Positions 1-12,200 of a stretch of DNA of 64,000 nucleotides are shown piece by piece. Numbering within the stretch: position 1 is the first letter of the stretch; each line of letters begins with the position of its first letter. Under the pieces are notes generated by a model. It saw only the letters and a program-made list of their open reading frames with translations, made no database searches and was not told the origin of the DNA. The position numbers and the translations under genes were made by a program. Origin of the DNA: Rhizaria sp. SCN 62-66 (Eukaryota > Rhizaria, unplaced); assembly GCA_001724265.1 (NCBI GenBank), contig MEDY01000023.1, positions 62,001 through 126,000 on the forward strand, read 5' to 3'.

Positions 1-3000
1 CGGCGGCCTCAGCCTCTGCGGCGGCGGTCGCGGCGGCCAGCGCGGCGCAGTTGGCCGTGTACGCGGCGCGCGTGGCCTCCGTCAGCTCGTGCGCCGCGGC
101 CAGCACATGCGCGATCGTGCTGCGCGCGCGCGTCAACCACCACACCACCGACGGCGGCTCGCGCGAGGCAGCGGCGCTTACATCGCCAGAGCCGGCCTCA
201 GGGGAGGTACTTAGACTGCGCGGGCCCGTAGCAATTGCGGCAAACGCGCGCCGGCGCTCCTTGACGCTGAGCCCCGTCAGGGGCGCGCTCGCCGTGTCCT
301 CGGGCGCCTCGTCGGACTCGATCGACAGCGCCGGCAGCGCGGCGGCGCCGGCGACGCAGGTCCGCACGTGCGCCGCCGCGGCCAGACGCAGCAGCGCGCG
401 CGCCGCGGTCAGCAGCTTCGCGCCCGCGGCCTCTACGGCGGCGGCGGCGGCGGTTGTCGCCGGGGTCCGCATCGCGCACACGGCGGCGGCGCTGCCAGCG
501 GTGGAGTTGCCCGTGGCGAGCAGAGTGCCCGGTGCGGCGGCGGCGCCAAGCCACTGCATGAGCGCAGGCAGGGCGGCCGTGGCGTTGCCCAGCGTCCAGT
601 CGCCGTCGCGCGCCAGCAGCGCCAGCGCGCTCAGGCCGCTGTCGCTTGCAGCCGCGCCCGCGGCGCTCGTGGGCACCGGTGCCGACAGAGAACGCAGCTT
701 GGGCAGCAGAGTGGCGACGGCGCCGGTGCAGGCGTCGCGCAGTTCGTCCACCAACGCCAGAGAACTGGCCCAGCCGCGGGCGCTACCTTCGCCGCTGCCA
801 TTGCCGCCCTCAGCAGCCTTGCTGGCCTCGGCATCGTCGGTCTCGTCGTCGTCGTCGTCGTCCTCGTCGTCGTAAACGCCCTCGGACGCGGAGGCCTAAA
901 GTCGGAAATTAGAACATGATAGTAGAGGTTCGTAAGAATAAATATAAATAAAACAATTTGCAAAAAATACATTAAATGCGAGTTTAGCTCTAGTTCGCTC
1001 AGATGGTATCTAGATAGATCAATTAAACGTTTTTAAGCACGATAACATTTGACGTACCTGACGCTTGACCGCGAGCGCGCGCTCGACGCTGCGCGCCACA
1101 GCCGCGCCCGCCGCCGTTACCATGATAACCTCCTCGAGCACCAGCAGCGCGACCACGGCGGACGCGCCGGCCGCGCTGTTGGCGTTGTTGCTGCCGCCAC
1201 CGCCGCCGCTGCCGCCGGCGAGCGTTCTCAGCCACACGGCCGTCTCGGCGCTGTTGTTGCCGCCGTCGCCGCTGCTCCCGCTCTTCTTCTGCTCCTCGAG
1301 CGCGCGCACGTCGCAGGCGAGCGCGTCGACGTGCCCGTCAGCGCGGCGTAGGGTGACGCGCGTGCCAGGCAGCACGAGTCCGCGCTCGCCGTCGCCCTGG
1401 GACCCGCCGCCAGCGCCGCGCGTGTCGCCGTCGAAGTCCTCCCCCTCGCCGACCGCGACAACGGCCAGCAGCAGTTCGGGGGCCGCGGAGACGGCCGCGG
1501 CGGTGAGTCTGCCGCGCGCCAGCCCCGTGCCCGCCGCCGACTCGAGCAGCGAGCACGTTGACAGCAGGCCGGAGCGGGCGAGCGCGATGCGGCCCATGGT
1601 CGCCGTGAGCGCCGCCAGAGGCACGTCGAAGCTGGACCCCGCGCCGGTCGCGGAGACGCTCGAGAACACGTCGCTGCTGTTCGCGCTGCCACTCCCGCCG
1701 CTGCTGCCCGCAGTATCACCAGAGTCGGCGCCGGTGCCGCCGAGAGTGGTGTCGGCGTTGTCACGGTCATCGGCCTCGGTCGCAGCGGAGGCGGCGGCGT
1801 CGGCGGCCGCGCCCTGGGCGATGGCGGCGACTTCAGTGACGCTCAGCTCGGCGCCGTCACCGCTGGCAGCGATACTCGCCAGCGCGGCGCTGTTGCCACT
1901 CAGTGTGGTGTTGCCAGAGGTAGCGTTTGAGGCAGAGGGAGCCCAGAGGGAGTCGAGCGCGGCCTCGGTGTCGCGCAGGCCGGGCATGAGAGACGGCAAC
2001 AGCGACTGCAGCGCTGCGGCGGGGGTCGCAGTCAGCGCCGTCACCAGCGCACTGTTGTAAAGCAAGGAGAAAAACATAAAGAAATGTGAGTGCAGTTTTT
2101 GAGAAAGCGAGAATTAAGACATACATGCGATATAAATGTAAAAAATTTCTAATTAAGAATCCATATTTTAAGTATAAAAATACAATTTGTAATCTGCCAA
2201 GTCGCGTATAAGCCGCACAAAGTCACATTACAGAAGGTGGCAAGTCGACGTACGTGACTGAGCGCGAAAGCGAGCGCAGGCGCGCGGTGGCCCTGAGCGC
2301 GAACACCTGCACACGCGGGTGCAGCTCACTGCCACTATTGCCGTTATTCCCGCCGCTGCTGTTGTTGTGGGCGAGCACAGCGGCGGCCTTCGCGGAGCCC
2401 GCGTAAGTCTCCGCGGCGACGGCGGCCCCGGCGAGCGGGGCGGCGCCGGGCGTGCCGAACAGCGCCGCCACGACCTGCGCCGAGCGGGCGGACTTGTAGC
2501 TGACACGGTCAAGTGACAGCAGCAGCGCCAGCACCACGTCCTTGAGCCGGATCGCGGTCGGCATGTGCAGCGCGAGGAAGTCGAGCTTGACGCGGGTCCC
2601 AGCGCCTGCTACGCCGGCGAGGGCGACGGCCACGGAGACCTTCTGCTGAGCCACCAGGCGCGACTGTAGTTCGTTGCAAACAAGGAAAATAAAACAGGAA
2701 TTATCAGGGTATATGAGAAGAATATAAGTTATAACAGATTACGCATTGATATATCCTATTTTTGTTCATTTTGAGTTGGTTCACAGATCATCACTCGCAA
2801 TAGAACGTGTGGACAAGGCTTCTTGCGAGAGCAACATAGACGTACCTGTGTGAGCGCATAGAGCCCGCGCCAGGCCTTCTGCCTGCGGCCCTCAACTGCG
2901 CGGCCGGACAGCGCGGCCACGCCCTCCGCACGGAGCACTGCGGAGGCCTCTTCGTGGCGCCGCACCAGCTGCTTGAGCCGGCGCAACTCCTCCCTGAAAC

Positions 3001-5260
3001 ATCGATAAAAAGCAATAAAAAGCAAGGTATATAAAAATTTGTGAGACAAAAGTCAAAAAATAAAGAAAACGTTTTTAAAGACAAGTTAAAACCTACAATT
3101 GTGACACTGCGATACACTTAGACGCAATAAATATAATTATTCCACAAGTTTGTTTTGCCTAAGTGATGAAGCAACGTACCTCGCCCTCTCTAGCGCGGCG
3201 GCCCGATCCTTGGCCTCCCGGTCCCTCTGCGTGAGCTCCAGGTGCAGATCATCCACCTCCTGCTGCAGCTCGCGCTCCAGCTCCGCATGCTGCGCCTCGA
3301 CGTCCTCAGACGCATCGTGCAGCGCCAGCAGGTGCGTGGCCTGTTCCTTAGCGCGTGCTAGTTCCTCTTCCAACTCCAGGTTGCGCTCGGTCAGCTCCTC
3401 GACCATGGCCTCGAACGCGGTGCCCGACGCGTCGGCCAGTTGCTCCTGCAGCTGTACAATAACGCCCTCGGCACGCTTGAGCGCGCGCGCCGCGTCGTCG
3501 TTGGTCTTGGCCTTCTTGGCGCTGGCCTCGGCCTCGGTCTGCAGCTCCGCCAGCTTGGTCTCGAGGCGGGTCTTATCGCGTACGGACATGTCGCGCAGCT
3601 TCACGAGCGCGGCCGTCAAGTCGCGGTTCTGCTTCACGAGCGCCTCGGCCTCAGCGGCGTCACCAGAGCCGGCGCCGGCGCCAGCGGAGGCAGCAGCGCC
3701 CGCAGAGCTGAAGCTCGAGACAGAGGCATTACTGCCGCCGCCGCCGTTGGCGAGCTCGGTCTTAAGGCGCTCAACCTCGGCCTCGAGAGCGCTCGCACGA
3801 TCCTCAGCCTCCAGCAGCGAGGTCTGCGCCTCATCCAGCTCTTCCTCAAGAAGCTCCTTGGCGACCGAGATCTCCTCAAAGAGCTCCGTCTGCTCGTTGA
3901 GCTTGTCCCTGAGCGACTCGACCTCGTCGGCGGCCGTGGCGTCGGCGGCGTGGCGGCTCGCCTGCTCCGTCACCGTCGCCTGCAGCGTCGCGATCCGTTC
4001 CGCCTGCACCTCGAGCTTTTGCGTCGCCACCTTAAGCTTCGCCTCGCCCGCCCTCTCGCGCTCCCGCAGGTCAGACAGGATCGACTCGTGCTCGCCCACG
4101 GTCTCGGCCAGCCGCGCCTTGACCGCCGCGTGGTCGCGCTTCTCGCCCTCCAGGTCCTGCTGCGCGTGGGCCAGATCAGACTCGAGCCGTGCGACACGCG
4201 TGGCGGCCTCGGCGGCGGCGGCCGTCGCGCGCGCCTCGAGCGCGTCTTGCTTGGCGTCGCGTGTGGCCAGCTCGGCCGACTGGCGCTTCGCGGAAGCCTC
4301 AAGCTCGGCCTGAAGGCGACTCACCGTCGTGCGCAGCTGCGTGCACTCGGCCTGCAGCTTCGCGTCGATCGAGCTCCCACCTGTACTCACACCGGCACCA
4401 GCAGCAGTGCTGCTAGAGCTCGAGCTAGCGGGCGTGGGCGCAGTTGCTGCTGTAGCCGATGTCGCTGTTGTTGCAGTCGTTGCTGCGGGAGCGCTAGCGT
4501 TAGCTGTGGGCTTGACTGGGGTCGTAGCTGCAGTCGTAGCAGCGGGCGCAGCAGCAGCAGCAGGAGCACCAGTGGTGGCCGGCTTGCTAGCAGCAGTAGC
4601 AGCAGCAGCAGCGACAGGGGGCGGCGTCGGCGGCGCCTCGGGAATGGCGCTGATGCCGGCGGCTGGAGCGCCGCCGCTGCTGGCCGCGCTGAGGCTGGCC
4701 GGCGCGGGGGCCGCGGCGGGGGCCTTAGCGGCGGAGACGAGCGGGGACGGTGCGGCGGCGGCCGCGGCGGGCTTGGGCGACGTCACAGGGGTCGCGGCAC
4801 CACTAGCACTCGCAGTCACAGGCAACGGCTTGGTCGCAGTTGCGGTGCGGGACGGCGCGCCAGCGACGGGCTTCGCGGCGGCAGCAGCAGCGGCGGGGGT
4901 GACAGCAGCAGCGGCGGACTTGGCCGCGGGGGTCGCGGTCGGCGACTTAAGCCCAGCCGCGGTCGCAGCAGCGACGGCAGGCTTCGCAGGCGTGGCAGGA
5001 GCAGCAGCGGCGGTCGCAGGGCGGACGGTGTTGGGCTTGACGAAGATGCCGTGGTTCTCGGGGCAGGCAAAGTACGCGCGGTCCTTGATGGTGCCGTTGT
5101 TCTTGCCGACGGGCTCGTTGAGGATGACACCGACCCACACGCCCGGCGCGAAAGAGGTCTCGCCCAGGAAGGAGCAGACGCCATCAATGCCGCCCGGATG
5201 CTCCTTTGTCGTCGCGATCACGCGGTCGCCGACCTTAAAGTTCACGCTGTCGGCGCTCAT
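1..5260 (-). CDS. DCTN1: Dynactin subunit 1 (p150Glued)-like, 3' end outside window
   Basis: Large dynactin subunit, which links dynein to cargo and to microtubule plus ends. Five exons on the minus strand: 5260-3180, 2993-2846, 2663-2254, 2051-1058 and 895 to beyond base 1. All four introns start GTACGT and end AG, and the phases join cleanly. The N-terminus is a CAP-Gly domain (about residues 8-75) with the tubulin-binding core GKNNG and W in GVWVGV. A long Ala/Pro/Thr-rich linker follows, then a coiled coil covering much of residues 300-690. Exon 3 has a stretch like the dynactin family domain (DFLALHMP then VVLALLLSLDRV). The start is the ATG at 5260; the frame is open upstream only to a GTG. 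More than 1500 residues are encoded before the window ends. The CAP-Gly plus coiled-coil call is firm. A CLIP-type protein is the alternative, but the exon 3 match and the long C-terminal part favour p150. Confidence 0.85.
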
Positions 5261-6122
5261 CGCGGGCAGCGGTGACACACGCGACTTGGGTGCGTATCAA
5301 ACTTCGAAAGCTGGCGAGGCTAGGCGAGGGCTCACAGCTGTTAAAGCTAAAGCGTCGCGTCGCCAGTGTGTGCGCGCAGTGCGGTTGACGACTTGCAAAC
5401 GCTGGTGCTGTTGTAGTGAGGGCTGTGAGCGAACGAGTGGGATGTGACGGATGGAGGAGACAAGGGGGACGAAGGCGGAATTAGCAAGACAAATTTCAGG
5501 GTTGGAATGTCGACTAAGAAGTAAAGAATTAAATATGTTAGAGAAAACAACATGTTTTTCTAATACATCGCCAAGTGATATAGAATGACAGTCTTTGTTT
5601 CTACATCACGACTTTTTTGTTCGCCAACAAGATCTCGTCTTTGCTCACATTTGCAACCAACATGAGCGAGTCGTAGAGTCCTTGACTAAAAGGATTACTT
5701 CGGCCTGCGGCTACTGGGAGGGCAATCTGGCGATATGTAGTGCGCTCTCTACCGACATGAGCTGAAGATTTTAAAAGTACATACCGATATTCCATTAAAC
5801 AAAGTCGATGATTTGAATATTGAACCTGTTATATAAGCAGGGATACTGCGGATACATCGTGTCAAACTATAATTTACCTCGTTTCCTCGTGACAGATAGA
5901 TCAGGAAGAGACCTGTGCATTCCATTTAGCATGTTGTCAAACAACAAATGACCTGCGTTGTATAGATATTTAATGCTCTTAATATTGTTCCTCTTGTGCA
6001 CGCGTTTTCCACCCGTTGATCAGTCGCACACGCCTAGTATTAAATAGACACCCGCGCAGCCTCGAACGTTCCTCACACGCAACCCACCACAAATCCCCAA
6101 TTCCCTCATTCTCTTGATTACA
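5261..6122. other. Intergenic, divergent promoter region
   Basis: Spacer between the dynactin-like gene (-) and the unknown gene starting at 6123 (+). The part near 6070-6120 is C/T-rich, as are the leaders of several other genes here. On the minus strand an open frame starts at ATG 5795, with a TATATAA at about 5829-5835 upstream. It runs through a TAG at 5603-5601 to a TAA near 5540, giving about 85 codons if TAG is sense. It has no recognisable domain and may be chance. Confidence 0.5.
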
Positions 6123-6944
6123 ATGCCTATAGGTATGTCTGATTTATCTCAGCCGGTGTGGATTGCTGCACTTGAAAGGCGGCTGGCTTGTCTTCGGGCT
6201 CATATCACTGCTGTCATCCACAATAAGCCCCTCGAGATCTTGAAACAACCTCATATCGAGAAAGAGGTTCCGATCCGTGCTGACGCAATTCGCATCATGG
6301 ACATGGAGAGCGACAAGAAGTCCGTCGCGGCTGCACTTAAGGCGGCGACCGAGGACTGGAACGAGAGGACGCAGCAACTAAAGCAGAAGGCCAGCATCCT
6401 TCGCACGAGCGACGCCAACGACGTCCTCGACGCGATCGCTCTTGCGTTCGTCAAGGAGCGCGCTGAGAGCGGCCCCTGGTACACACATTTCCGTCTTACG
6501 TGCAACCCGGCAACCGGTGAGTATTCTCAGCAGCGCGTCCCGCCGCACGAGGTGACAATTGGCGACATCTTATGGGCCGCCAAGTGTCACGACGACGCCG
6601 CAGTGCGCGAGGCGCTCGCCCAACGCTTTCCCGCGGACGTCTGGAGCGCGCTGACGCGGCTCTAGAGCGAGTACCACACCGCCGCGCCCGCGGACGGACC
6701 CGCACGCATCCCGGTCCCACTGGACAGCCGCGGGCGCATCACGCTGAGCATCGGGCGCGCAGACGACGCGCCCCTCGTCGTCTCCGCGCTGCTGATTGCG
6801 GGCGTGCTCGCGGACGCGGATAACGTGTTCGTCATGGAGGTACGCAAGGTTTCGCTGCTTGCACAGGCTCCTGCAGCGCCCGCATTAGCCTTTGACGATG
6901 CTGTTGTCATCGCCGCTGAGGGCGATGCTGAGAAACAAGCCTAA
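6123..6944 (+). CDS. Unknown protein, one in-frame TAG
   Basis: A 273-residue frame from ATG 6123 to TAA 6942-6944, unspliced. It is interrupted only by TAG at 6663-6665, after WSALTRL; the same frame stays open for 92 more codons with the same GC-rich third positions. I recognise no family. The first half is amphipathic and rich in charged residues (about residues 10-110, possibly helical). The second half has YTHFRLTCNP and a hydrophobic stretch LVVSALLIAGVL near residues 213-224. An alternative start is ATG 6135. Under the standard code this would be a 180-residue protein with an unexplained open 3' extension. I prefer one continuous protein with TAG read as an amino acid. Confidence 0.6.
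6663..6665 (+). other. In-frame TAG, proposed sense codon
   Basis: TAG between Leu (CTC) and Ser (AGC) codons in the gene at 6123-6944. The reading frame stays open downstream until TAA 6942. No GT-AG intron of the usual size could remove it. Confidence 0.65.
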
Positions 6945-7274
6945 GTTGAGCAAGCTTGTGCTGAGTGCGCATATAGGGAAACCAGAGCAGAGGATACATG
7001 GCAGTGTGGGCGGAGAGTAGCACGAACAAAAGCTGAAAAATACAATACTAATTTGAACCGTTTGCGCGATGATAAATCTGTATTCATATTGCGTGTCTCA
7101 GAATCACACTGTATTCGTTGGCCTCAATGGCCCTTGGAGCCAAGGTGACTGACTTGGATACGTATTAATACTTGCTAAAATGAGCACAATTCATATCATA
7201 TACAGAAATATATACGCATGTCGTTATATTATTTGTGCAATGCTCGTAATTGTTATACCTCGCCAATATTTCGC
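6945..7274. other. Intergenic between convergent genes
   Basis: AT-rich spacer where the unknown gene (+) and the Arp6 gene (-) converge; it presumably holds both 3' UTRs. I see no gene and no clear polyadenylation signal. Confidence 0.6.
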
Positions 7275-8612
7275 TCACACGAGGAACTTGCGCTTGACGA
7301 CGCTGTCCCCGGCCTCTGCCCACTCAGCCTTGGTGACGCAATACTGCGCCACGAACCCTTCCTGAGCCGCGAACCGTGCGCCGGCGCGCCAGCCCGCCGT
7401 GATGGGGTCTGCGGGCTGCCGCACCGACAGCGCGGCCTCGGCCGGCACGTGTGGCCGCAAATCCCGCAGTAAACGCTCGGCGGCGTTGGGAAGGTTGAAG
7501 CAGCCGCCGACCAACACGATGTTGCCCCAGAGTAGTCCGCGCAGTTCAGCAGGCGCGGCGGCCACGGCGGCGGCCACGGTCTCGGCCAGTCCGGACTGCG
7601 GGTAGCCGATGTCCTGGGGACGAAATAACAGCTCAGGCACGGAAAAGCGCTCGTTGGTCACCGCGATCGCGTGCTCCTCATCCTCGTCGTCGTCGTTGTC
7701 GTTGCTGCTCGCGGCGGTAGCGGCGGCAGCGGCGGTGGCAGGGTCCGCGATGGCCCTGGGCGGCTTAACTTTCCCGATGAAGGTCGTGCTGTTGTTGGGC
7801 AGCACGTATTCGCGGCGGATTGTGTTAAGCGCGGCACGCTTGACTCGAGCCTTGGCCAAGTCGCCCTCGAAGTCGAGCGACACGTAGCATAGCTTCTCCT
7901 TGATGTCGTTGACCAAGTACGTCTCGTCCATAACGTCCCACTGGCGGTACGTCAGCACGTCCTTAAGGTAGTTCGTGAGCACTTTCCCGCCCAGGTCCAT
8001 GCGCTTGACGGCGGACGCAATCGGGCGGCTGCGATACACTGGCACCGCGCTGCAGCCACTGAAGCCCGCGTCCACGACCAGCGCGCACGCCGGCGGCTCC
8101 ACACTCGCGTTCGCACTGGCGCTGGCGTTGGAGGCGATGGCGGCGGCGGTGGGCGGGAAGTCGAGCGCGGGCAGCGCGGCGGCATGCGCGGCGGACATGC
8201 TGCGGTGGACAGCGCCAAACCCGTGGGTCTCGAGTGCAAGCTCCATGTACTGCGCGCCCTGGGGGCATAGCGGGGACTCGAGCAGGCACAACGCCGTGTC
8301 GGCCAGCGCTGCGTCGCTGTTGAGCAGCCCGCGGGTCGCGGCCGACGTCACGGAGGCGGGGGAGCCGAACATACGGGACCAGACGAGCGTCTCCAGTTCC
8401 CAGTCGATCACCAGCCCCTTGTCCTTGGGACGGCGGTACAGCAGCGACGTGTACTCGGTCACCTGCGCGCACTGGTCTGCGACGAGCATGCGGCGGTCGT
8501 TGCGCTGGCGCACGGCGTAGTTGGGCACAACCTTGGCGGGGCCCGCGGCGGCGTCGGCCGCGAAGCCGAGCTTGCACGTCTCGGAGCCTTCGTCCAGCAC
8601 GATCACGTTCAT
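7275..8612 (-). CDS. ARP6: Actin-related protein 6
   Basis: Arp6 is a nuclear actin-related protein of the SWR1/SRCAP remodeller, which deposits histone H2A.Z. This is an intronless 445-residue frame, ATG 8612 to TGA 7277-7275. It opens with the actin-fold phosphate loop region (IVLDEGSETCKLGF). The most diagnostic block is GGKVLTNYLKDVLTYRQ followed by VMDETYLVNDIKEKLCYVS, which closely resembles Arp6 rather than actin or other Arps. Later come YVLPNNST with KPP, NERFSVPELLF with DIGYPQSGL, and NIVLVGGC. Lineage inserts are an Ala/Asn/Ser stretch near residues 150-165 and an Ala plus Asp/Glu tract near 285-310. It is divergent from Tsr1, with a 630-base shared upstream region. No TAG codon occurs in it, as expected if TAG is rare. 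Confidence 0.93.
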   Translation of the reverse strand: MNVIVLDEGSETCKLGFAADAAAGPAKVVPNYAVRQRNDRRMLVADQCAQVTEYTSLLYRRPKDKGLVIDWELETLVWSRMFGSPASVTSAATRGLLNSDAALADTALCLLESPLCPQGAQYMELALETHGFGAVHRSMSAAHAAALPALDFPPTAAAIASNASASANASVEPPACALVVDAGFSGCSAVPVYRSRPIASAVKRMDLGGKVLTNYLKDVLTYRQWDVMDETYLVNDIKEKLCYVSLDFEGDLAKARVKRAALNTIRREYVLPNNSTTFIGKVKPPRAIADPATAAAAATAASSNDNDDDEDEEHAIAVTNERFSVPELLFRPQDIGYPQSGLAETVAAAVAAAPAELRGLLWGNIVLVGGCFNLPNAAERLLRDLRPHVPAEAALSVRQPADPITAGWRAGARFAAQEGFVAQYCVTKAEWAEAGDSVVKRKFLV

Positions 8613-9242
8613 CTGTTTAAGGAGAGATCAGGGCGCAACACGCTCACAAAGAGATTAGCTGGGCGGTGTGTGCGGGGGTGCTACAGAGCGGGAGTTAATG
8701 TTCTTGCGGTCTGGGGTCGCTGGCTTCGCTCTGGTGGCGGAGTGCTTTTGGTTGTCTTTGAGGCATGTGAGAAAGAGAGGATATCTCGATGGAGTGAGCG
8801 TGTATGGAGATATAATTGAAAATATAAAACATAAACAACAACGCATGCCCAGATTTCTTGCGTGAAACATATAGAACGGAATTTAGACGTCGCTTGAGCC
8901 CACTGAAGTTGAGATCATGAAGCGAAGCGAGAGAGCAACAAGGTGAGTTAGACTTTTTGCGAACCGTGCCTTCGAGGCGGCTCTTCTCGCTGCATGCCGC
9001 GGGGTCAGTGTTGCGGCACGGCGGCGCCTTCGTTTGCCTTATTCGATCGCTCATTCATCGTTTGATAGCAATTCTAAGAAAGAACCCGAACAATTTTATT
9101 TAAAATTTTTGTTAGTTCTCCACCAGATACCTTTCTTGGTCTCACACACGCCCCCATTTGTCGCCCCATTTCCCTCTGTCCCTCCTTGCCTTCACCCTTT
9201 CCGCTCCGCTATCCCCGCGCGCGCCGCCGCAGGTCTCTCATC
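8613..9242. promoter_or_regulatory. Bidirectional upstream region of Arp6 and Tsr1
   Basis: A 630-base spacer between divergent start codons. The Tsr1-proximal part (about 9120-9240) is C/T-rich, a leader type repeated upstream of other genes here. No defined element can be named. That both promoters lie here is inferred from gene orientation. Confidence 0.45.
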
Positions 9243-12200
9243 ATGAGTGACGGCGGTCATCACCACCGTTCCTCACTTAAGCAGACCAGCAAGCCCTTCA
9301 AGGGCTTCTCCAAGGGCGCGGCCAAGCGCGCGACGCGCGGCCGCGTCGAGGAGCGGATCACCGTCGGCTCAAAGCGCGTTACTGTTGACGGGCAGAAGCA
9401 GCGCCGCCTGGACCACGCGAATGACACGCAGCGCCGCAAGGTGCTCGAGGCCGCGCAGCGCAAGCGGCTGGGCTCGCGGCACGGCGCGCCGCGCATCGTC
9501 GGCGTCGTCGCGCTCTCCCCCACGCTCGAGGTCGGCAAACTTGCGCAGCTTCTGCGGAACGAGTGCACGCCGTGCGACAACTCGGCCAACTCGCTGCCGT
9601 TCATCCAGACGATGCGCGCGCAGGTTGAGAACAAGGACGCGCGCTTCACCTTTGTCCTCACGCCGCGCGACCCCATCGCCGTTGCCGACGTCGCCAAGGT
9701 GGCCGACGTGGTGCTGTTCGTGATGAACCCCACGGCCGCCGACGGCGAAGACCTCGGCGTCGACGTTCTGGGCAACCACTTCATGCAGATCATCAAGGCA
9801 CAGGGCCTGCCGCACGTCATCGGCGTCACCACGGGCATCTCCTCCGCTGAGGCCAACGCCGGCGCGAACGGCAGCACGCGCCGCAAGCAGACCGTGGCAC
9901 GCCTCGCCGAGCGCTTCTTCCACACCGTGTTTAACGACGAAGTCAAGGTGGTTAACTGCGACTCCCCGGCCGAGACCAAGGCGCTTCTGCGGCTGGCGCA
10001 CAACTCCCCCGCGGCGGCGCTGACGTGGCGCGTCGAGCGCGCGCGCATGCTGGGTGAGCACGTCGCGTACGTCCCCAACGAGAACTCGCCGCTGGCGCAG
10101 TCGGCCGCCGCGCTGGCCGCCGAGGGCGGGGACGACATTACGCCGCTGTTTGAGATGAACGCCGACAAGGGCCAGCTCCGCGTGACGGGCTACCTCCGCG
10201 GTGAGCGCACGCTCTGCGCGAACCAACTCGTCCACATCACCGGGTTTGGCGACTTCCCGCTCATCCAAATCGAGGGCGCGGCCGACGCCAACGCACCCGG
10301 CTGGGTCAAGGGGGCCAACCGCAAGGGCACCGCGCCGGGCGCCGCCGCCATGGAGGCCGCCGCGGTGCTGTCGCGCGCTAATGAGGAGCGCGAGACCTTC
10401 CAAGACATGCTGCCCGCCGCGGCCGCCGCGCTGGGCAACGACTTCGGCGATGACATCACCGCCGATGAGCTCGCTGCCGCAGTCGCGCAGAACCCCGACC
10501 TCGCTGCGGTACGTCTTGATTCGCATTGATCTCTCTCTTTTTGGTTAATTTCAGGATTTAATTGTATAATTTGTGTATTTTTACTAATATTTTGAGATTG
10601 TATGTTTCTATTTTTCGCTTTTAGACGTCGTCGATGTTCAAGGTTGCCGGCGACGGCTCGGTCCAGGTCCAGCGCCTGGGTCCCGAGCGCCCGCTCTTCA
10701 CGGACTGGCGCTCGCAGGAGACGGCGACCGTGCAGTCGTTTTCGTCCATCACGGCCGAGCAGGCCGCTGTGGCCGCCGCGGCCCCCCGCTTCACACAGGA
10801 CACCATCACACAAGTCCGCAACCAGGTTCGTCGGGAACAACTCTCTTCAAAATCACAAACCTAAAGCAATACCATTCATATCAATTTCTCCACCAGTAAT
10901 ATTCATGTATATAATCATTTGCACCCGATCTCATTTGTATTCATTTTTATTCATATTTACGTTGAACAGGAGATCGGCTCCGAGACGCTCAAGTCTGTGT
11001 GGGACGACATCAAGCTCTCTGACGACGAGGCCGACGACGCCGCCGCCGGCTCCGGCGCCCAGGGCATGGGCGACAGCGACGATGAGGCAGGCACTCAGGG
11101 CAAGAAGAGTGGGTTCAGCGAAGTCAACGCGGACCTGTCGCGCGGTCTCGGCCGTCTCACGTCCCCCAACGCACGCTTCCGTGCCCCTCAGGCTGACGAC
11201 GACGACGAGCTGGCGCCCCACGCCGACGTGTCAGACTTTGAGGAGGACGGCGAGGAGGGCGAGTTCGACCCCACGCAGGCCAACGCCGAGCGCCGCAACC
11301 TCCGCCGCACCGCGCGCCGCGAAGACATGGCCGAGCAGGGCATCAACGACTACGACGACACCGCGTCGCAGCTCTCAGCCTTTTCGGCCTTCTCCATGGG
11401 CTCGCTCCGCGCTCCCGGAGAGAGCTCCGCCGAGGTCGCGGCCAAGTTCTCGCAGCTGGCGTGGTCCGAGAAGGTGCGCCGCCTGTGTAAGTACGGCCGC
11501 AAGGGCGAGGACAAGCTCGCGCGCCTCAAGAAGCGCATGGAGCGCGAGGCTACTGATTTCCGCGATGAAGTTGAGTGGGACCGCAAGATCACGGCGCGCG
11601 CCCGGTTCGCGCTGTACCGTCCGCTGCGCTCGTTTCGCCAGTCGGCGTGGGACCACCACGAGAGTCTGCCCGCCGAGTACGGCCGCATCCTGCAGTTCGC
11701 CAACTTCACCATCGCAGAGCGCAACGCCAAGGACGCCTGCGCGCTCGAGAACATCTCGTCGCGGTACGTTCAGCTAAATATATCAACGTCAATATCAGCT
11801 ACATACTTCAGTGAGACATACTATTGTTTGTTTTTGATACATTTTGCTCACATTATTTTTCGTTATATCTACTTTTGCTCTATTTTTGCGCGCTTTTAGT
11901 GTGACCGAGGAGGAGGACGGCCGTCTCATGGATGACGGCGAGGACGATGCTGCCGATGCTTACGACAACGACGAGGATCCTTCTGGCCGCGCTATCGCCC
12001 CTGAGCGTGCGACCCAGGTCACCCTTGTGATCGCCAATGTGCCCGCTGACGCCGCCAAGATGGTCATGGCTGGACAGGTATGTTCCATCACATCTCACAC
12101 TAAGCAGAGCTTTTATACTGCATATATAACATCTAGATGATTTAATGTTCGGTCCAAATAACAAATATTTTATATTTTTCATTATTTTTACAACACATGA

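Noticed and set aside
3440-5275. A 611-codon plus-strand frame opposite the dynactin-like gene
   Set aside because: It is the complement of a GC-rich coding exon; the minus strand has the CAP-Gly domain, coiled coil and matching splice phases.
6133-6152. A possible 20-base mini-intron (GTATGT...CAG) right after the ATG of the gene at 6123
   Set aside because: Removing it shifts the frame into an early TGA, and all other introns here are over 100 bases.
6838-6867. A donor-like GAGGTACGC with a nearby CAG in the same gene
   Set aside because: It would give an intron of about 27 bases, far below the size and AT-richness of real introns in the window.
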